From Enterovibrio norvegicus DSM 15893 (GTDB lineage Bacteria > Pseudomonadota > Gammaproteobacteria > Enterobacterales > Vibrionaceae), in the NCBI RefSeq assembly GCF_900115495.1, contig NZ_FOWR01000012.1, forward strand, positions 1-64,000: a stretch of DNA of 64,000 nucleotides, read 5' to 3'. A program made the translations under genes and the position numbers. The stretch's first letter is position 1, and each line of letters opens with the position of its first letter. This document shows, piece by piece, positions 8,735 to 19,561 of the stretch. The notes under the pieces are model-generated. The model was not told where the DNA came from, searched no databases, and was given only the letters and a program-made list of their open reading frames with translations.

Positions 8735-9748
8735 ATGACAACAGATATAGCGACGGTTTCTGTCGCACAAGACCACACAACAGATCACGACTTCGTGCCC
8801 ATGAAGTGGGGAAGTAACCCACACGTTCAAACCCTTCTGCCTCGCTTTGTTAGGCGCAAGGCGCTATTTGAACCTGTGTGGCAACGCATTAATACGCCAG
8901 ACGGGGATTTTCTCGATCTCGCATGGACAGAAGCCCCAGAGCACGCGCAAGGTAAACCGCTCGTGGTGCTATTTCACGGATTGGCAGGGTGTTTCTACAG
9001 CCCCTATGCCAATGGATTGATGAAGGCATTCAAAGACAAAGGGTGGCTGTGCGTGCTCATGCATTTTCGTGGGTGCAGCGGCCTTATCAACAAACAGCCA
9101 AGAAGTTACCATTCCGGTGAAACCAGCGACGCCCGGTTTTTCTTGGAGCACATCAACCAACACTTCCAAGATGTACCCCGCGTGGCAGTAGGGGTCTCTC
9201 TGGGCGGCAATATGCTGGTGCGTTATTTGGCGGAGTTTAAACACGATCCACTCATCAAAGCGGGTTGCGTTATCAGCGCGCCGCTCGATTTGCTGTCATG
9301 TTCAAGCCGCATTCAACAGGGATTTTCGAAGGTTTACCAAGCGTATTTATTGCGCTCAATGAACCGTGCACTGGTCAATAAACTGCAACGCCACCCAGAA
9401 ATTGGCCATTGGAAAAGCGGCGAGAAAGTCCAGATATCGAGCGTGTACGAGTTTGATCAAACCGTCACCGCCCCACTTCATCAGTTCCAAAGTGCCGAAG
9501 ATTATTATCAGCAATGCAGTGGCTTAGGTGTACTGCACGACATTGCGACACCACTAAAAGTGATCCATGCTAAAGATGATCCTTTTATGACTGATGCGGT
9601 GATCCCAACAACACCTTTACCTAACAATATTGAGTATCACCTCACTGAGAACGGCGGTCATGTTGGATTTGTGTCCGGCACACCTCAAGCTCCTGAGTTT
9701 TGGCTTGAGAAAGAAGTGCCCCGCTGGCTAGCCCTGCACCTAACATAA
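8735..9748 (+). CDS. yheT: YheT-type alpha/beta hydrolase
   Basis: 337 residues from the ATG at 8735 (E. coli YheT 340). The alpha/beta hydrolase features are the oxyanion-hole LFHGLAG, the nucleophile elbow VGVSLGGN (serine) and a late catalytic histidine in GGHVGFV. An acidic residue in AKDDPFM completes a plausible triad. The substrate is unknown; related YheT/ABHD1-3 proteins are lipid esterases. The start lies 10 bases after the mocR stop. An in-frame extension back to 8633 lies inside mocR and was rejected. From here the order yheT - barrel gene - yheU - prkB is co-directional. Confidence 0.9.
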   Translation: MTTDIATVSVAQDHTTDHDFVPMKWGSNPHVQTLLPRFVRRKALFEPVWQRINTPDGDFLDLAWTEAPEHAQGKPLVVLFHGLAGCFYSPYANGLMKAFKDKGWLCVLMHFRGCSGLINKQPRSYHSGETSDARFFLEHINQHFQDVPRVAVGVSLGGNMLVRYLAEFKHDPLIKAGCVISAPLDLLSCSSRIQQGFSKVYQAYLLRSMNRALVNKLQRHPEIGHWKSGEKVQISSVYEFDQTVTAPLHQFQSAEDYYQQCSGLGVLHDIATPLKVIHAKDDPFMTDAVIPTTPLPNNIEYHLTENGGHVGFVSGTPQAPEFWLEKEVPRWLALHLT

Positions 9749-9780
9749 AACCATCATAAGCAGGGCGAGAGAGGTGAAGT

Positions 9781-10779
9781 ATGACGTTTTCTCGCACCCT
9801 AATTTTCGCCATGGTTGGCGGTATGGCTGCAACACCTGCATACGCAAAAATAGAACACACAGAGACCGAAGCTCCCCGCTTCGGTCCACTCATTATGCAA
9901 ACGCAAGCCCCGCTCCAGATCACAGGACTCACCCCACTCATACTCGACCCTTTCGCACTCACAACGAATGAAACCGACGTTTTCGCGACCGGCACTATGG
10001 CAAGTATTTGGGCCAATACGCCCGAATACCAATTCGACTACTACCACAACCAATTCATGCTAGGGATGCTTCATGCGCTTTCCGACGACATCAACGTCGG
10101 GCTTTGGTATCAATATCGCTATACCGCAAACAATCGATTAGACGGGCTCACTGAAAAATTCCACAGTGTCTTTGGCATCGACCAAAATGGTCGTACAAAC
10201 GTGGATGAAGACAGGTTCTATATTTACGTCCCTGAGTACCAACCAACGCCAAGTGAGGACTTTATTGGGGATGCCGTGGTCAACGCGGTGAACCTGTATG
10301 CTGAACACAATGTGTATCGTACCGACCACCATGCTTTCAGTGTTGGCACGACGCTGTTTTTCAACCAAGTGGGATCCGGCGAATTTGAGAACACAGCGTT
10401 TGAACAATCACTGCAACTTAACTACGGCTTTAAGCAGCAAAAACATAAAGTTGCCGCCATGCTTTCCCTTGTGCATCGACCAGACAATCAGCAGCACGGC
10501 ATCGATCTTCGAAATTGGGGCGTTAACGGCGGCATCAGTTACCAGTACCAATGGTTAAAGCACCATGAGCTCATCGCGGAATATCTTGTGTCAACGGGCA
10601 AGGCACACGACAACCACCTTACTGAGTTAACTGACATCGTCCATGAATTCGCGCTCGGCTATCGCTACCTTTTTGGCAACAGTGCGATAGAATTAGGGGC
10701 ACTCGAAAACATGTTTAACCACGATAACAGTTCCGATATCGTGTTTTCAGCCTCCTTTCGGCACCGCTTAACCTTGTAG
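9781..10779 (+). CDS. DUF3187 family outer-membrane barrel-like protein
   Basis: 332 residues with a signal peptide (about 1-22, ending ATPAYA). The mature chain alternates polar and aromatic residues in short strands ([38 protein letters not shown]) and ends SFRHRLTL, where the last residue is hydrophobic though not the usual Phe. This is the look of a small outer-membrane beta-barrel and fits DUF3187. Function is unknown. A good ribosome site (GAGAGGTGAAG) precedes the ATG. It lies between yheT and yheU, 10 bases from the latter. Confidence 0.8.
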   Translation: MTFSRTLIFAMVGGMAATPAYAKIEHTETEAPRFGPLIMQTQAPLQITGLTPLILDPFALTTNETDVFATGTMASIWANTPEYQFDYYHNQFMLGMLHALSDDINVGLWYQYRYTANNRLDGLTEKFHSVFGIDQNGRTNVDEDRFYIYVPEYQPTPSEDFIGDAVVNAVNLYAEHNVYRTDHHAFSVGTTLFFNQVGSGEFENTAFEQSLQLNYGFKQQKHKVAAMLSLVHRPDNQQHGIDLRNWGVNGGISYQYQWLKHHELIAEYLVSTGKAHDNHLTELTDIVHEFALGYRYLFGNSAIELGALENMFNHDNSSDIVFSASFRHRLTL

Positions 10780-10789
10780 GTATCAGTAC

Positions 10790-11008
10790 ATGATTGTTCC
10801 TTGGCAAGAAATCCCCGAAGAATCCTTGAGAGGGTTAGTCGAGCATTTTGTATTACGTGAAGGCACGGACTACGGCGAGCAAGAAGCCAGCTTCGAAGAG
10901 AAAGTCGAGCAGGTCTATAACTTGCTCAAACGCAAAGAAGCCGTAGTCGTTTATTCTGAATTACACGAAACGGTCGATATCAAACCGACCCGATCACTGA
11001 GCGCATAA
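10790..11008 (+). CDS. yheU: YheU (UPF0270) family protein
   Basis: 72 residues, the same length as E. coli YheU. The sequence begins [29 protein letters not shown] in part, the family hallmark, and is acidic and helical with no membrane segment. Function is unknown. It starts 10 bases after the DUF3187 gene and precedes prkB, its usual partner in gammaproteobacteria. Confidence 0.92.
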   Translation: MIVPWQEIPEESLRGLVEHFVLREGTDYGEQEASFEEKVEQVYNLLKRKEAVVVYSELHETVDIKPTRSLSA

Positions 11009-11076
11009 CACGCGCTTGACCTCTCCTCTACACCCTGTTAATTGTTGGCTATCTATTAAAATTGACAGGGTTTGTC

Positions 11077-11946
11077 ATGTCTGCAAAACACCCCATCATT
11101 GCAGTCACCGGTTCGTCCGGCGCAGGAACAACCACAACGTCCGACGCATTCCGTAAAATTTTCAACATGATGGACATTAAAGCAGCGTGGGTAGAAGGCG
11201 ACAGCTTTCACCGCTTTACACGCCCGGAGATGGACGTTGAAATTAGGAAAGCACGAGAACAAGGACGACACATCAGCTACTTTGGCCCACAAGCCAACGA
11301 TTTCCCGACGCTTGAAGCATTCTTTCGTGAATACGGCGAGCACGGCACAGGAAAATTCCGACGCTACCTTCATACCTTTGATGAAGCTGTGCCTTACAAC
11401 CAAATGCCCGGAACCTTTACCGCGTGGCAAGATCTACCTGATGGCACCAACACCATGTTCTATGAAGGGCTTCATGGCGGTATCGTCGATGGAGACATCA
11501 ACGTTGCGCAGCATGTGGATTTATTGATTGGCATGGTGCCCATCGTGAACTTAGAGTGGATTCAAAAGTTCGTGCGCGATACCCGTGACCGTGGCCATTC
11601 ACGTGAAGCCGTGATGGACTCCATTGTACGTTCGATGGATGACTACCTGAATTACATTACGCCGCAGTTCAGCCGCACACACATTAACTTCCAGCGCGTA
11701 CCCACGGTGGATACGTCAAACCCACTCAATGCGAAAGCCATTCCAAGCTTGGATGAAAGCTTTGTGGTTATCCGTTTTCGTGGCATCAAGAAGGTCGACT
11801 TCCCGTATTTGCTTTCAATGATCCAAGGATCGTTCATGTCTCGCCACAACACCTTGGTCGTGCCAGGGGGGAAAATGAGCTTTGCGATGGAATTGATCAT
11901 CAGGCCGCTTATTCAGCAATTGATCGAAACTGGAAAAATCAGCTAG
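11077..11946 (+). CDS. prkB: Phosphoribulokinase family protein PrkB
   Basis: 289 residues, exactly the length of E. coli PrkB. The P-loop GSSGAGTTTT is at residues ~12-21, followed by the phosphoribulokinase/uridine kinase fold (GDSFHRFTRPEM near 43, EGLHGG near 130). No RuBisCO or other Calvin-cycle gene is in the window, so the true substrate in heterotrophs is unclear. The ATG at 11077 was preferred over 11062 because MSAKHPIIAVTGSSGAG matches the family start. It is followed by a strong bidirectional terminator. Confidence 0.92.
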   Translation: MSAKHPIIAVTGSSGAGTTTTSDAFRKIFNMMDIKAAWVEGDSFHRFTRPEMDVEIRKAREQGRHISYFGPQANDFPTLEAFFREYGEHGTGKFRRYLHTFDEAVPYNQMPGTFTAWQDLPDGTNTMFYEGLHGGIVDGDINVAQHVDLLIGMVPIVNLEWIQKFVRDTRDRGHSREAVMDSIVRSMDDYLNYITPQFSRTHINFQRVPTVDTSNPLNAKAIPSLDESFVVIRFRGIKKVDFPYLLSMIQGSFMSRHNTLVVPGGKMSFAMELIIRPLIQQLIETGKIS

Positions 11947-11964
11947 TCGAAGGGTTCGACGTAT

Positions 11965-12022
11965 TAATTGTGCGACAAAAAGAGAGATACGTTCTGACAT
12001 AACGCAGAATATTGCACAATTA
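11965..12022 (+). repeat. Nine-base inverted repeat with 40-base loop
   Basis: TAATTGTGC at 11965-11973 is the exact inverse of GCACAATTA at 12014-12022. It lies between the prkB stop and the shared terminator at 12045. No coding sequence fits. It might be part of a transcript's 3' structure or a small RNA; nothing more can be said. Confidence 0.45.
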
Positions 12023-12044
12023 TCCAGACATATAATTGATAAGT

Positions 12045-12069
12045 AAAAGGAGGGAATTCCCTCCTTTTT
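12045..12069. terminator. Bidirectional terminator prkB / yhfA
   Basis: AAAAGGAGGGAATT is followed by its inverse, ending CCCTCCTTTTT, a near-perfect palindrome with A and T flanks. It sits between the convergent prkB and yhfA, right against the yhfA stop. Confidence 0.88.
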
Positions 12070-12071
12070 CA

Positions 12072-12476
12072 TTATTTAGCGATGATTTCGTAAGAATGTG
12101 TCATTTCGACACCTTTGCCTAGCATTAAACACACTGAGCAATACTTCTCCAAACTGTCTTTCACAGCACTCGCCACTTGCGCCTCATCCAACGCCGTGCC
12201 TGTCACAACAAAATGAATGTTGATCTTGGTAAACAAGCGTGGAGACTGCTCGCGGCGTTCCGCAGAAAGCACGGCTTCACAACCTGCAATTGCCTGATTT
12301 GCTTCTTCAAGTGCAGAAACCACATCCACAGAGCTGCAACCACCCGCACCTAACAACACCATTTCCATTGGGCTAGGCGCATTTTCGCCACCATTGCCAT
12401 CCATGACCACGCTGTGGCCCGAATTCGACAAACCTAAAAAGGTCTTATTTCCGCTCCATTTGACGCTTGAGTGCAT
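12072..12476 (-). CDS. yhfA: OsmC family protein YhfA
   Basis: 134 residues, as in E. coli YhfA. OsmC/Ohr fold with two cysteines in the expected places (GAGGCSSVDV near residue 48 and EKYCSVCLML near 116). OsmC-type proteins reduce organic hydroperoxides with the paired thiols, though YhfA itself is uncharacterised. It lies divergent from crp, the same neighbourhood as in enterobacteria. Confidence 0.9.
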   Translation of the reverse strand: MHSSVKWSGNKTFLGLSNSGHSVVMDGNGGENAPSPMEMVLLGAGGCSSVDVVSALEEANQAIAGCEAVLSAERREQSPRLFTKINIHFVVTGTALDEAQVASAVKDSLEKYCSVCLMLGKGVEMTHSYEIIAK

Positions 12477-12502
12477 ATCATTCCTCTACTTACTTTCAGG
12501 GT

Positions 12503-12518
12503 CGTGATCTTGTCCACG
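12503..12518. promoter_or_regulatory. Possible CRP site upstream of crp
   Basis: CGTGATCTTGTCCACG has the GTGA-N6-(t)CAC skeleton of a CRP box, imperfect at its ends. It lies between divergent yhfA and crp. CRP autoregulation is known in E. coli, which makes the site plausible, but the match is weak. Confidence 0.3.
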
Positions 12519-12712
12519 TTTTTAGCCTTTAATTGAAGGGGAAGTCCATATCAAAATCAAGAAATCGTGCAGGAAAAAGGATAAACTCAATGACTCAAAC
12601 AGAGAGCTTGTAGCCTGACTGCTGAAACTTTATGCTATCCCACGGACTTGTGCCGCAGGACGGTGGGCTAAGGAAGACTCATCAGGCAACAACTGCAGAG
12701 GAAATGAGATAT

Positions 12713-13345
12713 ATGGTTCCAGGAAAACCTCAAACAGACCCAACATTAGAGTGGTTCCTTTCACACTGCCACATTCATAAGTATCCGTCGAAGAGCACGC
12801 TTATTCATGCGGGCGAGAAGGCTGAGACACTTTACTATATTGTTAAAGGCTCTGTGGCTGTACTAATCAAGGATGAAGAAGGTAAAGAGATGATCCTCTC
12901 TTACCTAAACCAGGGCGACTTCATTGGCGAACTGGGCCTCTTCGAGGAAGATCAGGAGCGTACTGCTTGGGTTCGCGCTAAATCACCGTGCGAAGTCGCT
13001 GAAATCTCATTCAAGAAATTCCGCCAGCTGATCCAAGTTAACCCTGATATTCTGATGCGCCTATCTTCACAGATGGCTCGTCGTCTTCAGGTCACTAGCC
13101 AAAAAGTCGGTGACTTAGCATTCTTGGACGTAACAGGCCGCATTGCTCAGACTCTGTTGAATCTGGCAAAACAACCAGATGCGATGACTCACCCAGACGG
13201 TATGCAAATCAAGATTACTCGTCAGGAAATCGGTCAAATCGTAGGTTGTTCACGCGAAACCGTTGGCCGCATCTTGAAGATGTTGGAAGAGCAGAACCTA
13301 ATTTCTGCACACGGTAAAACCATCGTGGTATACGGCACTCGCTAA
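12713..13345 (+). CDS. crp: cAMP receptor protein CRP
   Basis: 210 residues, identical in length to E. coli CRP. The cyclic-nucleotide domain has [10 protein letters not shown] and the cAMP-binding RTAWVRAKS (about residues 70-90). The C-terminal HTH recognition helix is [21 protein letters not shown] is the global activator/repressor that binds TGTGA-N6-TCACA sites with cAMP. The ATG at 12713 with an upstream GAGGAAATGAG was chosen because it gives the family N-terminus [15 protein letters not shown]; the upstream 27-codon extension is leader. It ends in a perfect palindromic terminator. Confidence 0.98.
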   Translation: MVPGKPQTDPTLEWFLSHCHIHKYPSKSTLIHAGEKAETLYYIVKGSVAVLIKDEEGKEMILSYLNQGDFIGELGLFEEDQERTAWVRAKSPCEVAEISFKKFRQLIQVNPDILMRLSSQMARRLQVTSQKVGDLAFLDVTGRIAQTLLNLAKQPDAMTHPDGMQIKITRQEIGQIVGCSRETVGRILKMLEEQNLISAHGKTIVVYGTR

Positions 13346-13361
13346 TCCACGTTCGGTAATG

Positions 13362-13391
13362 AAAAAAAGCCACGTTAACGTGGCTTTTTTT
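13362..13391 (+). terminator. Terminator of crp
   Basis: AAAAAAAGCCAC-GTTAAC-GTGGCTTTTTTT is a perfect palindrome with A and T tracts, 17 bases after the crp stop. Confidence 0.93.
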
Positions 13392-13544
13392 ATGCCCAAA
13401 TTTCGGCGCAATTAACATTTAATTGTTGATCATGTGATCTGTGTAACGTTCATTTTTTCATCAGCAAGGCTTTTCGATGCTACCTTTCAGTGCAGGATAT
13501 GTACGCACTTTTATGCATAACACGCATGACAAAGGAAAACAGAA

Positions 13545-13739
13545 ATGGACATCGAAAACTTGGCGTCTGGGTCAGCGGCTTCTACCCTAGGTTGGGTGCA
13601 AGCAAGCACGACGGAACTGACAGGATTTTGTGGCCCCACCCATTATCATATGCAACGTTTACTGGGTGAAGATAGCAACAAACAAAGCGTTACCAATAAT
13701 GAAGAATGGCCGACACATCTGCCGACCTCTCTTTGTTGA
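13545..13739 (+). CDS. Small hypothetical protein (64 residues)
   Basis: Not recognised. The ORF has a plausible ribosome site (AAAGGA, 9 bases before the ATG) and lies alone between the crp terminator and the convergent DUF1338 gene. The product is soluble-looking with two cysteines and no signal or membrane segment. Upstream, CAATTAA-CAT-TTAATTG (13409-13425) is a short palindrome. It could be a real small protein or a chance frame; codon use gives no clear answer by eye. Confidence 0.35.
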   Translation: MDIENLASGSAASTLGWVQASTTELTGFCGPTHYHMQRLLGEDSNKQSVTNNEEWPTHLPTSLC

Positions 13740-13840
13740 ACCGCTAAGTCACCCACTTTTCATGCAGACTAAACAGCCTGCATAGGCGGGGCTTTACCTC
13801 TCAAACACACTCGTCATCTCACTGACAACGAGTGGGCTTG

Positions 13841-14635
13841 TTATTTGTCTGTGCTTTCAAAAATCTTGTCGGCAGATGCTTCGACAAATCCTTGATACAA
13901 GTTTCCATCCGCCAACGGGTAGCGCTTCGCAAACTCGTAAAATCCCCCCGGGATATCTCGCTCCCCATCGCTGAAATTCACAGACACTTTGTCAGCCATT
14001 GTTGAAGATTGCTCAAGGCACACTTGTGGGTCACCTTTCACTTCGCCACCTGATTCATTGATAGCAAACCCCGACTGACGCAGTAAATCATTCACTGCTT
14101 TCACTTCATCAAGCGTACTCAATTGGTTCACGCTAACGGTGAAATGATTGGCTCCAAAACCATGCGCCGCTAACCATCCGGCGTACTCGCTTTCCGCAGC
14201 CAGCATCTCATAGGTTTTACTGTCCAATGACCAAGGACGGCCACTGTACAAAAACGATGGATCTTTCATCGCATCATCATCCACCTGATCGACCAAGCCT
14301 CTCACCGCAGTTTGCAATTCTGTGGAGCATTGACCAACAAGGAGTTCGCTGATAAACACTTTCGGCGCTTCTGGATTTGGATGCTCGTAGTGATGCGCGT
14401 ACAGCTTTTTACTCTCAAAGTGGTACTCACCTTTTGGTTCATAGCCCATCGCAATGAACGGCGCGGCTAATCTGTCTAACCCCACCTTGGGCAGCGCAAA
14501 CGTGCGAAGCGCAATATGATCATTGAGCAGCGGTGTGCCCTCTTCCAGCAAGGTGTGTACTTTTGCCGCCGAAGGGCAAAGCCTCGTGGTGTAATCCTGC
14601 CAAAGCGCATCAAATAAAGCGTGAACGCGTTCCAT
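13841..14635 (-). CDS. DUF1338 protein (2-oxoadipate dioxygenase/decarboxylase family)
   Basis: 264 residues. The sequence has the VOC-like DUF1338 features: HIALRTFALPKVGL (His near 40), YHFESKKLYAHHYEHPN (about 71-87) and FGANHFTVSVN (about 159-169). These histidines and a glutamate could bind a metal. A P. putida member, HglS, converts 2-oxoadipate to D-2-hydroxyglutarate in lysine catabolism. Here the gene is last in astC-astA-astD, 97 bases after astD, so a role in amino-acid catabolism is likely but its substrate is not shown. ATG at 14635 was chosen: AGGAGG lies 5 bases upstream, too close to the alternative GTG. Confidence 0.85.
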   Translation of the reverse strand: MERVHALFDALWQDYTTRLCPSAAKVHTLLEEGTPLLNDHIALRTFALPKVGLDRLAAPFIAMGYEPKGEYHFESKKLYAHHYEHPNPEAPKVFISELLVGQCSTELQTAVRGLVDQVDDDAMKDPSFLYSGRPWSLDSKTYEMLAAESEYAGWLAAHGFGANHFTVSVNQLSTLDEVKAVNDLLRQSGFAINESGGEVKGDPQVCLEQSSTMADKVSVNFSDGERDIPGGFYEFAKRYPLADGNLYQGFVEASADKIFESTDK

Positions 14636-14732
14636 CACATCCTCCTAGAGAGCGATATTCATCGATAATGTCGTACGGATTTACGATCAGCCTGCAAAGC
14701 AAGACGCTTCACAGGCGATAAGATGTCAAAAG

Positions 14733-16202
<1,470 letters not shown>

Positions 16203-16253
16203 TCACCATCACGAACGAGGCGTTCAATAAAGCCGTGCAAACAAAAGGGCGCC

Positions 16254-17270
16254 TTACAGCGCAACCACTCGCACCGTATCGCCTTCACTGACCAGCAGCG
16301 CGTCAGCCACTTCTTGGCTGATCAGGGCTTCATTACGCTCTACATCTACGCCAATTTTGGTCGCTGTCGCTCGGAATGATTGAAAATCGTTATTACAGAT
16401 AAGGTAATCTTGCGCGCTACCATGCTCGGCAATTTTCACTCTCGCGGTGAAAGAGCGGCGAATAGAATCAATGTTCTGGCGCATACATTCGACCGTCGGG
16501 CCAGCATCGAAAATGTCGACATACCCTCGGCGACTAAAACCTTCTTTTTCAAGCAAACGCAGCGCTGGGCGTGTTTTCTCATGCACTTGCCCTATCACTT
16601 CACGCGCTTCCTCGCTTAGCAGGTTCACGTAAATGGGCAGCTTCGGCATCAAGTCTGCGATGAAACCTTTCTGGCCAATCCCCGTGAGGTAATCCGCCAA
16701 GGTAAACTCGATAGAAAAGAAGTGCTCTTTCAGCCACGCCCAAAACGGAGAGTTTCCGTCCTCGTCGGACACGCCACGCATCTCTGCAAAGATAATGTCG
16801 GAGAACTTGTCAGGAAATTGTGCCAGCATCAAAAAACGACATTTTGACAACAAACGTCCATTCAAGCCGCCGCGGAATTCGGGACGTAAAAACAAGGTGC
16901 AGATTTCTGTCGCACCTGTGTAGTTGTTGCCAAACGTCAGCACCTCTACCACGTTGTGCACGTTCAAGCGACGCGAGTGATGCACCACTTTACTGATGTG
17001 ATAGCTATAGAAAGGGTTCTCTAACCCAATAGCCGCTTCGATCCCTGTCGTACCTGCAATTTCTCCCGTTTCCGTGTCTTCAGCCACCATCAAGTAGCCT
17101 TCAGTTCCTGGGGACGTTGCGTTACGCGCGAAGCTTTCAACAGAGTGATCAATGCGACCACGAATTAATTCTTCGTTAACGGGTAACGAGGTAAAACCAA
17201 TTCCAGACTCTTCCGCGCACAGCATGAGCGCGTCAAAATCAGATTCTCTGATTGGGCGAATTACCAGCAT
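16254..17270 (-). CDS. astA: Arginine N-succinyltransferase
   Basis: 338 residues (E. coli 344). Single-chain AstA with the N-terminus MLVIRPIRESDFDAL, the ICTLFLRPEFRGG block (about residue 120) and EMRGVSDEDGNSPFW. It transfers succinyl from succinyl-CoA to arginine, the first step of the AST pathway, in the cytoplasm. It is second in astC-astA-astD-DUF1338. Confidence 0.95.
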   Translation of the reverse strand: MLVIRPIRESDFDALMLCAEESGIGFTSLPVNEELIRGRIDHSVESFARNATSPGTEGYLMVAEDTETGEIAGTTGIEAAIGLENPFYSYHISKVVHHSRRLNVHNVVEVLTFGNNYTGATEICTLFLRPEFRGGLNGRLLSKCRFLMLAQFPDKFSDIIFAEMRGVSDEDGNSPFWAWLKEHFFSIEFTLADYLTGIGQKGFIADLMPKLPIYVNLLSEEAREVIGQVHEKTRPALRLLEKEGFSRRGYVDIFDAGPTVECMRQNIDSIRRSFTARVKIAEHGSAQDYLICNNDFQSFRATATKIGVDVERNEALISQEVADALLVSEGDTVRVVAL

Positions 17271-17333
17271 CCTACTTCCTCCTGATGCAGCAAACTTTGG
17301 TGGCGTTCAAGGGAACGCCACAATGGCGACAGC

Positions 17334-18551
17334 TTAGGCTGCCGCGAGTTTTGCAAGTGCGCGGTCGAGACGCGCTAAACCTTCCTCGGCTTCTTCTTTG
17401 GTGATAACAAGCGATGGCGTCATACGCACAACATTGGTGCCTGCCACCAGCAAGAGCAGTCCTTCGTCGCCAGCTGCCAGCAACACATCACGTGCGCGAC
17501 CTTGCCACTCATCGTTGAGCGCCGCACCGATCAGCAAGCCTTTACCGCGGATTTCACTGAACATATTGTATTTCGCGTTAAGCGCTTCCAGCCCTTCACG
17601 GAACCAGCCTTCACGCTCTTTTACGCCAGCCAATACTTCTGGCTTGCTGACTTCTTCTACCACGGCTTCCGCCACTGCACATGCCAGCGGGTTACCGCCA
17701 TACGTCGAACCGTGCGTGCCCACTTTCATGTGTGCCGCCAGCGCTTCCGTCGTCAGCATGGCACCAATAGGGAAACCACCACCCAGCGATTTTGCTGTGC
17801 TCAGAATGTCTGGTGTCACACCTGTTTGCTCATACGCGTAAAACGTACCTGTACGGCCATTGCCGGTTTGTACTTCATCAAAAATCAGCAGGGCTTTGTG
17901 CTTGTCACACAATTCACGAACGCCCTGTAAGAACGCAGGATCTGGCGTGATGATGCCGCCTTCGCCTTGCAATGGTTCCATCATGATGGCGCAGGTTTTG
18001 TCAGACATGGCGGCTGAAAGCGCGTCTAAATCGTTATAAGGCAAGTGAGTGACGTCACCCGGCTTAGGACCAAACCCGTCTGAATACGCGGTTTGACCGC
18101 CAACAGTCACGGTAAAAAATGTGCGGCCATGGAAGCCTTGGGTGAAGGCAATGATTTCGCTTTTCTCTGGGCCATGAACATCCACCGCCCAACGACGCGC
18201 TAATTTCAACGCCGCTTCATTGGCTTCTGCACCGGAGTTAGCAAAGAACACGCGTTCAGCAAAACTGACTTCCGTTAGCTTTTTCGCCAAGCGCAGTGCA
18301 GGTGCGTTGGTCATGACATTGCTGAGGTGCCACAGTTTTTCGGCTTGCTCTTTCAAGGCGTTAACCATGACGGGGTGACAATGCCCCAGACAGCTCACTG
18401 CAATACCACCTGCAAAATCGATGTACTCTCGGCCGTCCTGATCCCAAATGCGCGCGCCCTTTCCTTTCTCAGGAATCATGGTCATAGGTGCATAACATGG
18501 CACCATGACCTCATCGAACAGTTTACGTTCTACTTTATGTTCGGCTGTCAT
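17334..18551 (-). CDS. astC: Succinylornithine / acetylornithine transaminase
   Basis: 405 residues (E. coli AstC 406, ArgD 406). Class-III PLP aminotransferase with the Schiff-base lysine in [15 protein letters not shown] (about residue 255) and [14 protein letters not shown] for cofactor binding. First gene of the ast cluster. In AST catabolism it deaminates succinylornithine. Vibrios often have one enzyme serving both this step and the ArgD step of arginine synthesis, so argD is a possible alternative name; the context favours astC. Confidence 0.93.
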   Translation of the reverse strand: MTAEHKVERKLFDEVMVPCYAPMTMIPEKGKGARIWDQDGREYIDFAGGIAVSCLGHCHPVMVNALKEQAEKLWHLSNVMTNAPALRLAKKLTEVSFAERVFFANSGAEANEAALKLARRWAVDVHGPEKSEIIAFTQGFHGRTFFTVTVGGQTAYSDGFGPKPGDVTHLPYNDLDALSAAMSDKTCAIMMEPLQGEGGIITPDPAFLQGVRELCDKHKALLIFDEVQTGNGRTGTFYAYEQTGVTPDILSTAKSLGGGFPIGAMLTTEALAAHMKVGTHGSTYGGNPLACAVAEAVVEEVSKPEVLAGVKEREGWFREGLEALNAKYNMFSEIRGKGLLIGAALNDEWQGRARDVLLAAGDEGLLLLVAGTNVVRMTPSLVITKEEAEEGLARLDRALAKLAAA

Positions 18552-18840
18552 CGCTCATATCCTTCTGTCGATTCTGCTATAAGCATAGTATTTACATTTC
18601 GTTAACCGCATCAATAGCAGATAATTTTATATTCGTTGGTGACGTAACGTGGAAATTCACCCTTGGGCCATATTTATGCGCAATATGGGGCGATTAATTA
18701 ATACAGGAAGTGGCAAGAGTGTCTTTCCTTATGGGAAAGAAAGGTGACATGTCCCGCGCAGACTGAATAAGGTTTCAGTGTTAACGGTACGAAAACAGAG
18801 AAATGAAAATGTAAAATCGGTGAGGTTGATCGTCTTTCAA
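18552..18840 (-). promoter_or_regulatory. astC upstream region with two hairpins
   Basis: About 290 bases without a gene between pabA and astC, apparently the astC promoter and leader. CCATATT/AATATGG (18668-18688) forms a 7-bp stem with a 7-base loop, and CTTTCC/GGAAAG lies near 18722-18738. In E. coli astC is controlled by sigma-54, NtrC and ArgR. I see no clear GG-N10-GC sigma-54 site and no good ARG box here. Confidence 0.4.
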
Positions 18841-18863
18841 CAACGCGCGCGGGTGGCGCGTTG
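18841..18863 (-). terminator. Possible pabA terminator hairpin
   Basis: CAACGCGC pairs perfectly with GCGCGTTG across a seven-base loop, 26 bases beyond the pabA stop. There is no good T run after it, so termination would be weak. Confidence 0.5.
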
Positions 18864-18888
18864 AGCATGAAGACACGAAAATCGGAGA

Positions 18889-19482
18889 TTAAGCGTTTGA
18901 AGAAAGGAAGTTTGCGAGCAGTTGATGACCTTGCTCAGTCATGATGCTTTCAGGGTGAAATTGCACTCCTTCAAGCGGCAGTTCACGGTGACGTATCCCC
19001 ATAATTTCATCAAATTCGCCATCGCGTTCTGTCCACGCAGTGATATCGAACGCCTCTGACAACGATTCACGTTCCACCACCAATGAATGATATCGCGTAA
19101 CAGTGAGCGGATTATTCAGGCCTTGAAAAACCCCTTGATTTTGGTGCACCACAGGGCTTGTTTTGCCATGCATTACTTGGCGTGCACGAACGACGTTTGC
19201 CCCAAACACTTGTGCTAACGCTTGGTGCCCTAAACACACCCCCAAGATCGGTAACTTGCCCGCGAAATATCGAATGGCGTCAAGGGAAATGCCTGCATCA
19301 TCAGGCGTACAAGGACCAGGAGAAATAACGAGATGTGTCGGCGACATGGCCTCAATATCAGCAAGCGTCAAGGTGTCGTTGCGGCGCACCACAACGTCTG
19401 CGCCCAACTGACAAAAATACTGATACAGGTTGTAAGTAAAAGAGTCGTAATTATCGATAATTAACAGCACAAGCATTCCCAT
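18889..19482 (-). CDS. pabA: Aminodeoxychorismate synthase glutaminase subunit PabA
   Basis: 197 residues. Class-I glutamine amidotransferase with [12 protein letters not shown] at the start, the nucleophile loop GVCLGHQAL (Cys near 85) and the late histidine-glutamate pair in [13 protein letters not shown]. It supplies ammonia to PabB for 4-aminobenzoate and folate synthesis, and in some bacteria also serves TrpE. The lone position near ast/argD matches pabA rather than trpG. The ATG at 19482 has AGAGGG five bases upstream. Confidence 0.9.
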   Translation of the reverse strand: MGMLVLLIIDNYDSFTYNLYQYFCQLGADVVVRRNDTLTLADIEAMSPTHLVISPGPCTPDDAGISLDAIRYFAGKLPILGVCLGHQALAQVFGANVVRARQVMHGKTSPVVHQNQGVFQGLNNPLTVTRYHSLVVERESLSEAFDITAWTERDGEFDEIMGIRHRELPLEGVQFHPESIMTEQGHQLLANFLSSNA

Positions 19483-19561
19483 CACATCCCTCTCGCTTTA
19501 CGTCAGCGAGATTGTGCGCAAATGCTATCACAGCTTCTCGTGGCTGCACCAGATGGTGCAG

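Noticed and set aside
13425-13460. CRP site near TGTGATCTGTGTAACG after crp
   Set aside because: Only one half (TGTGA) matches; the opposite half has no TCACA.
17334-18551. Naming this gene argD
   Set aside because: Both activities are possible, but it heads the astC-astA-astD cluster and is remote from the arg biosynthetic operon, so astC was preferred.
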